Shown: in pieces, positions 54,584 through 64,000 of the stretch | How positions within the stretch are numbered: the first letter of the stretch is position 1 | How the letters are laid out: each line of letters starts with the position of its first letter | From: Symsagittifera roscoffensis | Lineage: Eukaryota > Xenacoelomorpha > Acoela > Convolutidae | Reading direction: 5' to 3' | Assembly: GCF_963678635.1 (NCBI RefSeq) | Contig: NC_087065.1 | Location: 9,631,579 to 9,695,578, forward strand | Length of the DNA: 64,000 nt | Translations under genes and position numbers: made by a program | Notes under the pieces: model-generated | Told to the model about the DNA's origin: nothing | Database searches by the model: none | What the model saw: the letters and a program-made list of their open reading frames with translations, nothing else

Positions 54584-54951
54584 CTAAAATCAGAAACCAG
54601 TAAATAACTCGCAATTAGATTAAATTTTATTACATTTTAAGTAAAGCAATCATATTAAATTGATGGAAATGACAACTGTTAAATTCAAATATAGTATTTA
54701 ACTAACATCATGTTCCAATGGTTGTCAACTAATCAAAACATTCTTATTTCAAATCAAAACTTATTGCAGTCAAAACTTTCGAAAGAAAAAGAAAACAGAT
54801 AACAATAATTATTCGGTTCTTCAAGTTTAAAGTTGAAAAACACTCAACAATTTTCGATCTAGCAAGTTTTCTAATGTGTAGAAAAAGATTCGACTGATCA
54901 AGATCGCGCGTTGAATAAGCGCCACCAATCTTGATCGTAGACTTGGCTTAC

Positions 54952-55134
54952 ATTTTTCTGCACATTCTTGAAGCGTGTCTCGATCTTCTTCTCCAGCTCC
55001 TGGCGTTCCTTGTTTCGCTGCTGTTCTGTCTGAAAGCGGACCTGCTTCTGGTAGTTGATCAGGGTCTCCATATCCCTCTGCAGTCTCTGCTTCAACTCCT
55101 CCTCCTCCTGCTGATGTTGTCTCTTCAGATTAGT
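54952..55134 (-). CDS. TAO-type Ste20 kinase, coiled-coil exon (4th of five visible)
   Basis: 61 codons, phase 0 at both ends; donor AAT|GTAAGCC and acceptor GTGCCGTAG on the minus strand. Sequence such as LKQRLQRDMETLINYQKQVR and QELEKKIETRF parallels the TAO-kinase segment with LQQELELLNAYQSKI and the following LEQKIEEE, so position in the family is clear. Confidence 0.85.
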
Positions 55135-55159
55135 CTACGGCACAAACAACCCTCGAAAA

Positions 55160-55460
55160 AGACATCAAGGTGGATTCAAGGGGGGCAGACTTCCCCTCTT
55201 CTTTGAGATTTGACCCTTACATCCATTTTCCGCCGGCCGTACTTAAAAGGGTACTAAGGCTCTAAAATGGACTAAATTTGAGAGCAGAGGGGTATCGATC
55301 TGAAAAATTCAATTTTTGGTAAAAACTTCAGAAAGTCCCTCTAACTCAAATTTTGGATTTTTTAAATTTATTGGTGTGCAGAAAAATTTGGCAAACAATG
55401 TGGCCTTTATACTGTTTTAGAACAGCTCAGAAAATTATTTTCGACCTGAAGAAGTTCAAA
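55160..55460. mobile_element. Diverged hAT-type MITE in TAO-kinase intron
   Basis: Shows GTGGATTCAAGGGGGGCAG at its left and CAGCTCAGAAAATTATTTTC at its right, both family landmarks, but the terminal bases are eroded. It begins just 25 bases from the splice acceptor of the 54952-55134 exon. Confidence 0.5.
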
Positions 55461-56108
55461 AACAGTTGTAAAAGCGCCAAAAAACTAAGGAAACTGAAAA
55501 AATTATTTGACTGAAAAATGATTTAATTTTTTCATTAACTAACCCAGATTAAGAAACTGGTCAATACAGACTTTTTTACTCTACTGTGAAACCTAAAAAC
55601 TAGACTCACTTTCACAACAAAGCTACTCCTGTTCTTTGTGCCATTTAGAGTTTTTGTCATCAAAGATCGTGATTTGCCTTTTAGCAAATGAAGTTGTTAT
55701 GAACTTAAAAAGAAATCAAATTCAAACAGCTGAAAATCAGAATTGAGAGTGATCAAGTCAAGTCTTTAACAAACAAAAGTTACTACTATCAGAGATAAGT
55801 CGCGAGCCGGCAATTACGCTCAAGAAGCAAAGAGGACTTTGAACGACGCTAATATTGAAAAAGGAACTAGAAAAACGAAGTTTTATTAAAAAAAAGTTGC
55901 CAGATGGGCTGAGACATATAAAAAGCTTGGTGCCAGAGACTTATCGATCTCAAAAAAAACACTAGAAATTTTAGGATACAAATATTAAGGAAATAAGCCG
56001 ACAGAATTGAAGCCAGCAATCAATATGCTGAAATTCAATCAATAATATCGGCAAAACAGTAAAAAAAAAACAGCATGTATCGCTCACATAGGATCGAGAA
56101 GTGCAATT
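55461..56108. other. Intron stretch with no identified feature
   Basis: AT-rich intronic sequence between two MITEs; no repeat or coding signal that I can support. Confidence 0.35.
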
Positions 56109-56116
56109 CATGTAGT

Positions 56117-56531
56117 CAGGTGTGGATTTAGGGGGGGACGCCCCTTTCTTTCAGGGATTCGATCACATGCCGAGACTCAAAGGGTCCCCCCTTTGTACTA
56201 TTTTGAGATATCCATTTTTGGCTGAAGGACCCAAAATTTTTTAAAGGCGCATTTGGCGCCAATATATACTAATTTTGAAGGGAGAGCGAGCGCCAAAAAA
56301 CGCGATTTTTTGGTCAACATTTTCAAAAAAATGCCTACAAACGCTTTTTTGGCCTTCTTTTCTTCAAAATTTTGCATGCGACGTAGAAAATTAGGCCAAA
56401 ACAGGGTGTTTTTAGTGCTTTGGGAGAGCTCGAAAAATTAATTTGATCGACCTAAAAAAAAGATCGACAAAATTTTCGAATTTCTTTTGAAAATCCGCTC
56501 ACTTTTCGAGAAAATCCTAGATCCGCACCTG
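56117..56531. mobile_element. hAT-type MITE with perfect 8-bp target duplication
   Basis: 415 bp, from CAGGTGTGGATTTAGGGGGG to CTAGATCCGCACCTG, with imperfect inverted ends. The 8 bases CATGTAGT flank it exactly on both sides (56109-56116 and 56532-56539). Eight-base duplications and CAG-type ends point to the hAT superfamily. No transposase; best-preserved copy of the family in the window. Confidence 0.85.
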
Positions 56532-57065
56532 CATGTAGTGCATGCCATGTGGTATACATAATTTGGGAACTAAACCGACAGAGCTCAAATCGACAACCAT
56601 GAAGCCGAAAAAAGAGCGTTTACTATTTGCCAGCAGTAAAATTTGAATTTTCAAGAAATTGAGAATGTTAGCAGAACTACAAATGATTCAAGTGAATCCG
56701 TTAAACAAGCCCTGAAAAAGTCTATTCCGATTTGATAATGCTTGCATATCGCAAGCGTAAATAAAGAATTGTAATGACTATTCTGCTCATATTAATCATA
56801 TTGATACTGGGGCAAGTTACGGAATGGTAATCTTCCTACTAATTAATCAATTGCAATATTTAGATGTATTTACGTCACAGGATTGGGTTATTTCGAGGGA
56901 CCCGTCTATCATAGCAGTAGCAAACGAAAAAAGCCACCTAGCTAAGATAATTGTCTTGAATTAATTCTGGTAAAAACATGTTTTCAGATAAACAGAAACA
57001 CACGCTAAACTTAAGGGAAAATCAAACGAAAGAGAACAGCACCAAAAAAAGAACTTAGGACACAC

Positions 57066-57300
57066 CTCATTGGATTCCTTCATCCTCTCGATGCTCTCTC
57101 TGTATTGAATCTTGAGAATGTCCTGCTTGCTACTCAGTTCATGCTCCAGCTTCTTGGCCACATCTCTGTGGCTCTCTCGGGGTGCTTCCTCTATCCTCAG
57201 CTGCTTCAACTGCATGAATTGTTTGTTCTGAGTGTCCAGAGCACTGGCAAGCTGGTTCTGAATCTGCTTCTCTTTGTCTTTGATCAGTTTCGGTTGACTC
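57066..57300 (-). CDS. TAO-type Ste20 kinase, coiled-coil exon (3rd of five visible)
   Basis: Starts by completing an Arg codon (AG+G) and ends in phase 0 before GTGTGTCC. It encodes 78 residues. SQPKLIKDKEKQIQNQ matches the QQPKSLKSKELQIKKQF block of TAO kinases, and KLEHELSSKQDILKIQY matches the block after it, where family members read RLKEEQTRKLAILAEQY. This is the best anchor for the gene identity. Confidence 0.88.
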
Positions 57301-57779
57301 CTACAAGCAAACATTCAGATTTAAATAATTTTCAAACCAGATAATTTTAGATATAACTTGGTTCAGGTATTATACGTTTACAAAATGGATCGACTTGAGA
57401 CCAAGAAGGCGTCAATATCTCGCGTGGCATCTCCATTTTTGAGCAGTCCGTATATAATTTATTTCGGAAACTCATTTTGAACACCTAACAATCAATTATT
57501 ACGAAGAACTGGACGAAAATCTAGATTTATCTTATGGTTTAAAGCATCATGAACCTCACTCCATCAATCTCGATTGAGAGGAAGTGCAACTGGCCACTTA
57601 ATGCTATAAAAAGGCTCCCATTGTCAATCTGCGCATGCACAAGTTGCACTGAAGTAGTTTGAAATGGTTTGAGTGACAACTCACAGCCAGCTCAACATTT
57701 TCTTAAAACATTGCAAAAACATATCTGTCGGCTAGTTTCAAACCTGAAAACATTTTAAAATTTTGTGAGCCGATCCAGG

Positions 57780-58010
57780 AGCGAACCTAGGATGTATCGA
57801 AATGGGGCAGTGGGGGAGGAGGCCGGTTAATTTTCGAGATTTTTAGTTCAGCCAACATACTTTCTGAGCTTTCAGGGATTTCAAATTTAGACATAAAACC
57901 AACGTCAATGGAACATTTTAACCAAAATATTATCTTTTTCGGAGCGTGCTGCCAACTCAAACTCATTGCATGTTGGAGTCAAATGCGCCTTTGGAAAAAT
58001 TTTAGGGCTA
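57780..58010. mobile_element. Diverged hAT-type MITE fragment
   Basis: CCAGGAGCGAACCTAGGA at the left, then TTTCTGAGCTTTCAGGGA and AAATGCGCCTTTGGAAAAAT, all resembling the family, but much altered. Confidence 0.35.
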
Positions 58011-58414
58011 GTCGGCCACAAGTATGGACGCTTTGGGCAGTGTGGTTGTCAAATATCTGAAGCCCTTAATATCCGAGAGATATTTGACTACCCACGTCTG
58101 TATCGAGTCAGATTGTCGTATTACGAACTCTACCGCTGAAAGCCACAAACCCACTACAGCGCCCATCGCACTTGGAAGTATGTAACATGCAACAAAGTAA
58201 CTCAAAACATTCAAAATCTAGAAAGAGTTAAAGCTTAAAATAGAAAAGAACAGAGAGACCATCCTACAGCCAGATGAAACGACCGCCAAAGATCAAGGGT
58301 GGACCAGTCGATGGTTACCTAATGAAATGAACCATGTGGTTTGGCTTGTTTCAAGAAGAGATTCACAACCAGTCGATCTAAGACGCCTGTTCAGACACTG
58401 AAAACAGAGTTCGC

Positions 58415-59231
58415 TTGGTACTGACAACTGATTTGGCTTGGTACTGTCAACTGTACAACGCCATTCTTCAGGAAATACGACGACAATATGAACCAGATAT
58501 TATCATCGACTTCGTTAGCCGACTCCAGAACTTCAAGCAGCCATCAACTCATGACAGTGACTCGTATATGGAATTCTCGATCTTCATCAACATGGTTGAA
58601 ACATTTCGATCGCTTGGGTTTAAAGACGACTTGAATTTAATTATTTACGTACAATTTGCCGTCAGCAAATTCAAAACCAGCAGCAGGTTCAGTTGACGCA
58701 AAAAAATGACCTAGAGCATCGATCAGCCTAATCTATCGCCTTTAACGAATGGATAAGACATTTCGCATTAGCATGCGATCATATAATATTCATGCAACCC
58801 CCAAAAGATAAACCAGTACACATGCCGCAAATGTAACCAGCTTCAACATTCATTACTGCACGACGATCAACAGCAGCGCCCGCAGATTTGCACCAGCCAG
58901 AAGCCCGATCAGACAAGCCACCCAGCCAGTCAAAAGCCGACGCTGACTCTCCAGCATCACAGATTCATCGACGACTACTGTTTTGTAGACAGTGGAAATA
59001 CAAATAGCTACATACCACCAAATACAGCAATTTTTGAAACTACAGGAAACAAAACACAGCAGCCTGATCGTCATTGGAGGATTCTTCGACTCGTATACCA
59101 TGGACGCCATAACTGTGGATCTCAGAATTCACACCTACGAAAACATTTCAACATTCGATCTTCGAAACAATTTTATAAAGCATGAAATCAACGTCAAGCT
59201 AACAAAGACAACCGACAGGAAAAACCTCTAA
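58415..59231 (+). pseudogene. BEL/Pao-like gag/protease relic
   Basis: A 93-codon frame (58415-58696) contains FINMVETFRSLGFKDDLN, like the F.N....L..LGF..DL motif of BEL/Pao Gag. In another frame FNEWIRHFALACDHI (about 58742) follows, again Gag-like. A third frame (58992-59231) reads AITVDLRIHTYENIS. Frames change repeatedly, so it is dead. It lies in the large TAO-kinase intron (57301-61117), opposite to the gene. Weak similarity, so the family call is tentative. Confidence 0.4.
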
Positions 59232-59367
59232 ATAATGAAAATACTCTCCCTCCGGACGTCAGACCGCTCGACTTTACTTCATTTCAACATCTAGGACAAA
59301 ATCAGGCCAAAATCTGTCAGCATCAATGATTTGATCGGAACAGCAAAGACAACTTCAACCGACATCT

Positions 59368-59370
<3 letters not shown>

Positions 59371-59417
<47 letters not shown>

Positions 59418-59432
59418 AGAGAGAGAGAGAGA
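59371..59432. repeat. (GA)n microsatellite
   Basis: About 31 dinucleotide units with one interruption (GAGAAGGAGA near 59411-59420). Confidence 0.98.
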
Positions 59433-61080
59433 CCTCCAGCTTTGATTCAAAACTCAAAAATAAATCTTTTGGCAGAAGACACAGCACGAACGACTCTACA
59501 GCATCCAACCAGAAGAATAATAAAACCCAGCTTAACCTTGGACGACTTAGCAGCAACCCAAAACAAGGAATTCATTATTCAACAAACACCTCAATGAAGT
59601 AATGACAGCAATGACCATTGCCAGCAGAAAACGACCAGAATTTTGTCCAACGAAAATGACTCACATCAACGTCACTTCCCAACACTAACGGAAAACGACA
59701 AACTTTAACGCCCGCATCTGATCTCAGTGGAAATAGCACTATTGAGCCCAACAGAAGAACAAAAGAGCATCTGTAACCCCACAGAAAACAATGCCAATAG
59801 CAAAACGTAGCAAGAATTTTTACAAAAATCAAAACGGAGACAAAAGCACTCTTGAGAGAAATCGTTTTAGTAAACTTGGATATAAAAAATAACTCATGTT
59901 TACGGATTGAAATACATCAACGCATTTGGGAACGCCGCAGGAAACTCGAGACTTTAGGAGACATTGACTTTAGTAAACAATCACGAAGCACTCAAGGTAC
60001 TAAAAACAAACAGAAGCCATCAGGGCAAAACGTCAGGACAAAATGCAAGCACCACACGTTCCAAAACCAATTGCACGTTTGAACTACAAACAAAACGATT
60101 AGACAAAAAAACTTCGACAGCAGCACGCAGAAATTTGGAAAACAGTCTCCTATAATTGTTGGAGAAAACGAATCTTTATGTGTCCGTAGACACGAAAGCA
60201 ATTTCCAGCTATAACTAACAGCAGCAGCATCACAATTACCAACATAAACTCTTAGCAGGCCAGAAGACGCATCATTATCAACAAACATCAACTCTATGAA
60301 AACCACAACGAAATCCACACAGCCGACAAATCTCTGAGACAGCCATAGCCAATATCAGCAGAGCCATTTTTAAGCATCATGAGTTTCTAGGTTTAATGTT
60401 TAGGAAGCAACCAATCCCCCTTTTCATCTGTATTTTTTTTTGCAACTGCAGAATGACGCCGGCTGTAAAGTGCAATTGCAACAATTGACTAAAACCAAGC
60501 TCTTTGAATGCAAAATAGGAAAATCCGCCGAATTAATTGGAAACAGATGAACTCAAAAAGGAAAAGTAACTAAAACAAAAATAACTATCACGTGCAACCA
60601 AATAATTCGACACATTCAAATTCTAGAAAGAGTAACAGTCTACAGAAGCGAAGCTTCACTTCGCAAACATTAGCGAAAAAACGACAAAAAGCAGCTCTAT
60701 GAAAAGCAACGTAGAATATAAGCCTCGAGCTAATAAAAAATCAGCTACGTCTCGGATGAGATCTGCGACCTAGAGATTATGAGTCTACCGCACTAGCCAC
60801 TCAAACACGGACGCTTAATCAACCACAAACAATAGTCTTAAATAAAGCAGCGAACAGATGCTATGATATTTCCAATGCTACAAATCGTGATTATCGCATA
60901 AGTGCCACCGAATAAGTGAACACTTTTAATGAATAATTTTATTTGCGAATTAGGTAAGAAAAAAAGAAGGTTCGTACTAATACACTACGCTACTCGCTAG
61001 AAAAAAAACAGAGTGAACATTCTACTATGCAGAAAAGAACAGAGTGATCATTCTACACCGTTTGTTTTCTACAAAGTAAC
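59433..61080. other. Large TAO-kinase intron, nothing clear
   Basis: Relatively A/C-rich plus strand with short open frames up to about 60350. This may be further decayed retroelement continuing from 58415-59231, but I see no motif. The remainder is featureless. Confidence 0.3.
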
Positions 61081-61117
61081 TGCGATGAAATTTTCGCAGA
61101 TTTATTCTCGATCAGAC

Positions 61118-61335
61118 CTGGTCTCCTCCTGGTGTTGCTTCTCGAGGTTCTTGAGGCTGAGGTGGTGGTGTCGCTTGTGATTGGTCAGTTCTATCTCGTG
61201 CTGCTCACTCATCAACTTGTATCTCAGGTCCTGCACTTGACGCTGGTGTTCCTTCTGCAGATTGGCCCACTGCTCGTGATGTCTGATGATCATCCGGTTA
61301 GTCAGATCCAACTCCACACTACGCCTCTGCATCTC
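61118..61335 (-). CDS. TAO-type Ste20 kinase, coiled-coil exon (2nd of five visible)
   Basis: Acceptor TTTTTCTAG then GAGATG; donor ACCAG|GTCTGA, phase 2. 72 codons plus two bases. It encodes LDLTNRMIIRHHEQWANLQ and QHEIELTNHKRHHHLSLKNL. These line up with DLEHAMLLRQHESMQELE and QHQTELTNQLEYNKRRERE of TAO kinases. Confidence 0.88.
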
Positions 61336-61788
61336 CTAGAAAAATACCAAAACTCGGGTTGATCGTAGAACAGACGCCAAATTTGAAAAAATCGAGTGAA
61401 CAACCCCTAAATCAACTCACGAAAAAGATTGTTCACTAGACAAAAATCTTTCTTTTGCAACAAATCGAAACTCAAGATTTTACATGTTGGCTTAATTGTT
61501 AATTTTGAAATCTAATTTTAAGGAATGATCGTTGACTTGGTTGAATGTAACATAAATTCTAATAGACCACCCAAATTCAACTCCTTTATTGAGCCTGTGA
61601 ATGCTGGAACGTTGGACTTCGTGCATTAAGTTCAGAAGTTATAAAATAGGCTACAACTTTAACACAACACAAAAAACCTCATCACTCCGTAAAACTACTT
61701 AATCACTTTGTTTAACTTATCAGTATGGCTACAAATTGGTGACAACATCATCGTAGAAAGGGGGGTTGGGTCTATTAGCCGTACTCAC

Positions 61789-61968
61789 TCCGTTGAGTAC
61801 TTCGTTGTCCAGTTCTAGCTTCTCCATGAGCAGCTGCCTCTTGGTGTTCCAGATGCGCTCCGTCATCTGACAGGCCCAGATAGTCTCCGCTTCCTCTCTG
61901 CTCTTACTGGTCTCCGTCTCCAGACTGGCCAGCTCATGGGCCTGCAACTCCTTCTTCGCACCCAACAA
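61789..61968 (-). CDS. TAO-type Ste20 kinase, coiled-coil exon (1st of five visible)
   Basis: 60 codons in phase 0 at both ends; acceptor GCGGTACAG and donor GGA|GTGAGT on the minus strand. It encodes a Glu/Lys-rich helix (SLETETSKSREEAETIWACQ) that precedes the LTNRM block as in the family. TAO kinases are MAP3K-level Ste20 kinases that act in p38/JNK and Hippo signalling and on microtubules. Their N-terminal kinase domain must lie beyond 64000 on this strand. No further exon is visible in 61969-64000. Confidence 0.8.
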
Positions 61969-62339
61969 CTGTACCGCAAAATAAAAAAAGTCATCAAATC
62001 TTCCAAATTGGTTTTTTTTGAAATCCGCTCCTTCCCTAAAAAATCCCACGTCCACCCCAAATTATTTGGAAAAATTTGTAAAAGTGCTAATGAAGTAAAA
62101 AAAAAACAAAAAATGACTAATTTGGTTTGAAATTTTAACAAGCTTTCGAAATTTCCCACCAAATTTAACGTAAGAGCGCTTTCAACTGTTTTCAAACTTT
62201 GGTGACAAAACTAACCAAATAAGATTCACAACCCAAAATGACATCAAAGTCCATTAAAAGTCAGACCAGTTAACGTTATAAAACAAAACTTGGCCGGAAC
62301 AGAATGTTCATGCCGCCACTGTTATCATTGCAGAAATAT

Positions 62340-63092
62340 GAAATAAAAATCTGAAATATGGTGCTGATTTAAATTAACCGAAAACGCGGTTAACTTGAAA
62401 TTTAAAAAGCGTTTTTCTCAAATTGGGTTGAGTTTAGGTGAAAACTTAAGAATACAAAATTTGCTTAAAATTTCAGCAGAATTAATGGTGTAATTTGTTT
62501 TGCGAAATTCGGGCCCCAAATTTTACCCCAAAAATTGGTCATTTTGGCTTTTCTTAGATAATCAAAAATTACGCCGAAAATACCCAGTCGATCACAAACA
62601 TAATTATATCAAAGTGAGCCCCTTACCTAGCCCAACAAACTTTAAGAAGGGTATATTCTCCAAAAAAAATTTGCTAACCGTTTAAAAATTGTTTTAAAAT
62701 AAAAAGTTGGTAGTTTATATAGTAAAAACGACCTTTTTTGTTTATCAAACAAAAATAAATTACCTTATACAATGTTTTGGAGAATATACCCTTCTTAGAG
62801 TTTGTTGGGCTAGGTAGGGCGCTCACTTTGATATAACTATGTTTGTGATCGACTGGGTATTTTCGGGGTAATTTTTGATTAACTAAGAAAAGCCAAAATG
62901 ACCAATTTTTGGGGTAAAATTTTGAGCCCGAATTTCCCAAAACAAACTTCCCCATAATAATTCTGCTGAAATTTTAAGCAAGTTTTGTCTTCATAAGTTT
63001 TCACCTAAACTCGAAGCAATTTGAGAAAAACGCGTTTTAAATTTCAAGTTTAGCTCGATTTGTCCGGTTAATTTAAATCAGCACTGTAAAAC
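62340..63092. repeat. Large fold-back (arms ~320 bp)
   Basis: Arm 62340-62675 pairs with 62770-63092 around a ~94-base loop. Paired landmarks include TTACCCCAAAAATTGGTCAT and its complement, and AAGGGTATATTCTCCAAAA with TTTTGGAGAATATACCCTT. The sequence (…GCCAAAATGACCAATTTTTGG...) is related to the inverted arms of the family at 37-43 kb. Arms differ by scattered substitutions. Confidence 0.88.
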
Positions 63093-64000
63093 AATAAAAG
63101 ATTACTTAATTTTCTAAAACGCTTTACTTTGGACCCGCTGACCGTAACACTCTTCTGAAACATAACACTCCTCTGTTGATAAATTGTTAGAATAGAGGAA
63201 CCGAAAATAAATAATTCATTGTCAAAATGAAGAGTTAATCCAATCTTTGCAACACTTGCCAGAAAAAATGAAGCGAAAATTTCAAACTCAGTTTTTCTCT
63301 AAGATAAATTTTTTCAAATATTTTTGGAATTAGAATCATGACTTTGAGGGCTCAAATATATTACGGTTACCAGAGTCAATCTCGTGCGTGCTCACCCTAG
63401 GCCATATTTGCTATCCAACTTTACAAAATCCGAGACATCAACAAAAAGATTACCTCTCCATACTGATCCATCTATACCGAGCATATCTGTGATAAACACT
63501 TAGTGGGGACACTACATTACGACGCCAAACTCGTATTTATAACAGATCAGAAAAGCGTTCTCGCTTCTAAATTGCACAGACACGTTGTCCTACAATTTAA
63601 TGACATACAATTTAACACCGTACATTTCACATTTCAACACCTAGTCATTTCACTACTAAACAATTCAAATCGACAACAATTTAACTCCTATTTTCCAGTT
63701 TAACACAGTAAATTTTAACACCTAACCATTTCACTACTAAAATTAATGCTGTATGAACTCCTTATCTTAACTCTTATCACACCAAAGGTGATCCTGCAAT
63801 TAACGCACGCACCATAAAGAAAAACTTGGTTTAATTTAGTTATATATGCCCAAAGGAGGCTTCCTAAATTACTTAAGATTCTTATCAACAAGTTCGTAAT
63901 TTATTTTCAATAAGACTTTTCGCTAAACCAATATGATCACTGAAAAAAGCTTGTGCTAATTCATAACAATTTGACGTAAAATTTCTGACAAAAATTAAAA
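63093..64000. other. Right edge, no identified feature
   Basis: Presumably intron of the TAO-kinase gene. Near 63590-63740 short phrases repeat (CAATTTAA, AACACC, CATTTCACTACTAAA twice), hinting at a small duplication. No exon seen. Confidence 0.35.

Noticed and set aside
59323-59597. Arg/Glu-repeat and Leu/Ser-repeat frames on the two strands
   Set aside because: Translations of the GA microsatellite.

Overview
The window is nuclear DNA from an AT-rich, repeat-laden animal (invertebrate-like) genome. Genes are split by GT-AG introns, poly(A) signals are AATAAA, and the recognisable genes are metazoan: a testican/SPOCK-type extracellular calcium-binding protein and the C-terminal half of a TAO-type Ste20 kinase. 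Mobile elements include a Jockey/CR1-like LINE, a Ty3-like and BEL/Pao-like LTR elements, and hAT-type MITEs. The species cannot be named from the sequence. One 200-base run of N marks an assembly gap.

Layout. 1-13.3 kb: a tandem array of ~4.4-kb units (three good copies, then a gap, then a decayed fourth). Each unit carries nested palindromes and a copy of the 3' end of testican exon 1. 14.4-14.5 kb: a possible terminal exon of an unknown upstream gene. 14.65-19.1 kb: the testican-like gene on +, three exons, 347 aa, with TATA box and poly(A) signal; its introns hold hAT-type MITEs and a gag-only LTR element. 19.5-23.3 kb: a decayed BEL/Pao element on -, with a 0.39-kb MITE nested in it. 23.4-28.2 kb: non-coding repeats, including a 2.6-kb element with inverted ends and a tRNA-like relic. 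28.28-41.29 kb: a four-exon + strand gene for a 290-aa coiled-coil protein I do not recognise. Its first intron holds the LINE reverse transcriptase (31.5-33.5 kb, -) and strong hairpins; its third holds dispersed repeats and a 30-bp minisatellite. 41.8-53.4 kb: non-coding repeats, namely a fold-back family, a four-copy 1.17-kb array with a tRNA-like segment, a degenerate satellite, and a nearly perfect 2,097-bp tandem duplication. 53.8-62 kb: five 3' exons of the TAO-kinase gene on -; its kinase domain lies beyond the right edge. Its introns hold hAT MITEs, a Pao-like gag relic, a GA microsatellite and a 0.7-kb fold-back.

Gene models rest on reading frames that stay in phase across canonical splice sites and on remembered family architecture. 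No search was run. The most notable points are the amplified testican exon copies, the paired loss of two thyroglobulin-domain cysteines, the unrecognised coiled-coil gene, and the linked satellite and tandem arrays at 44-53 kb.
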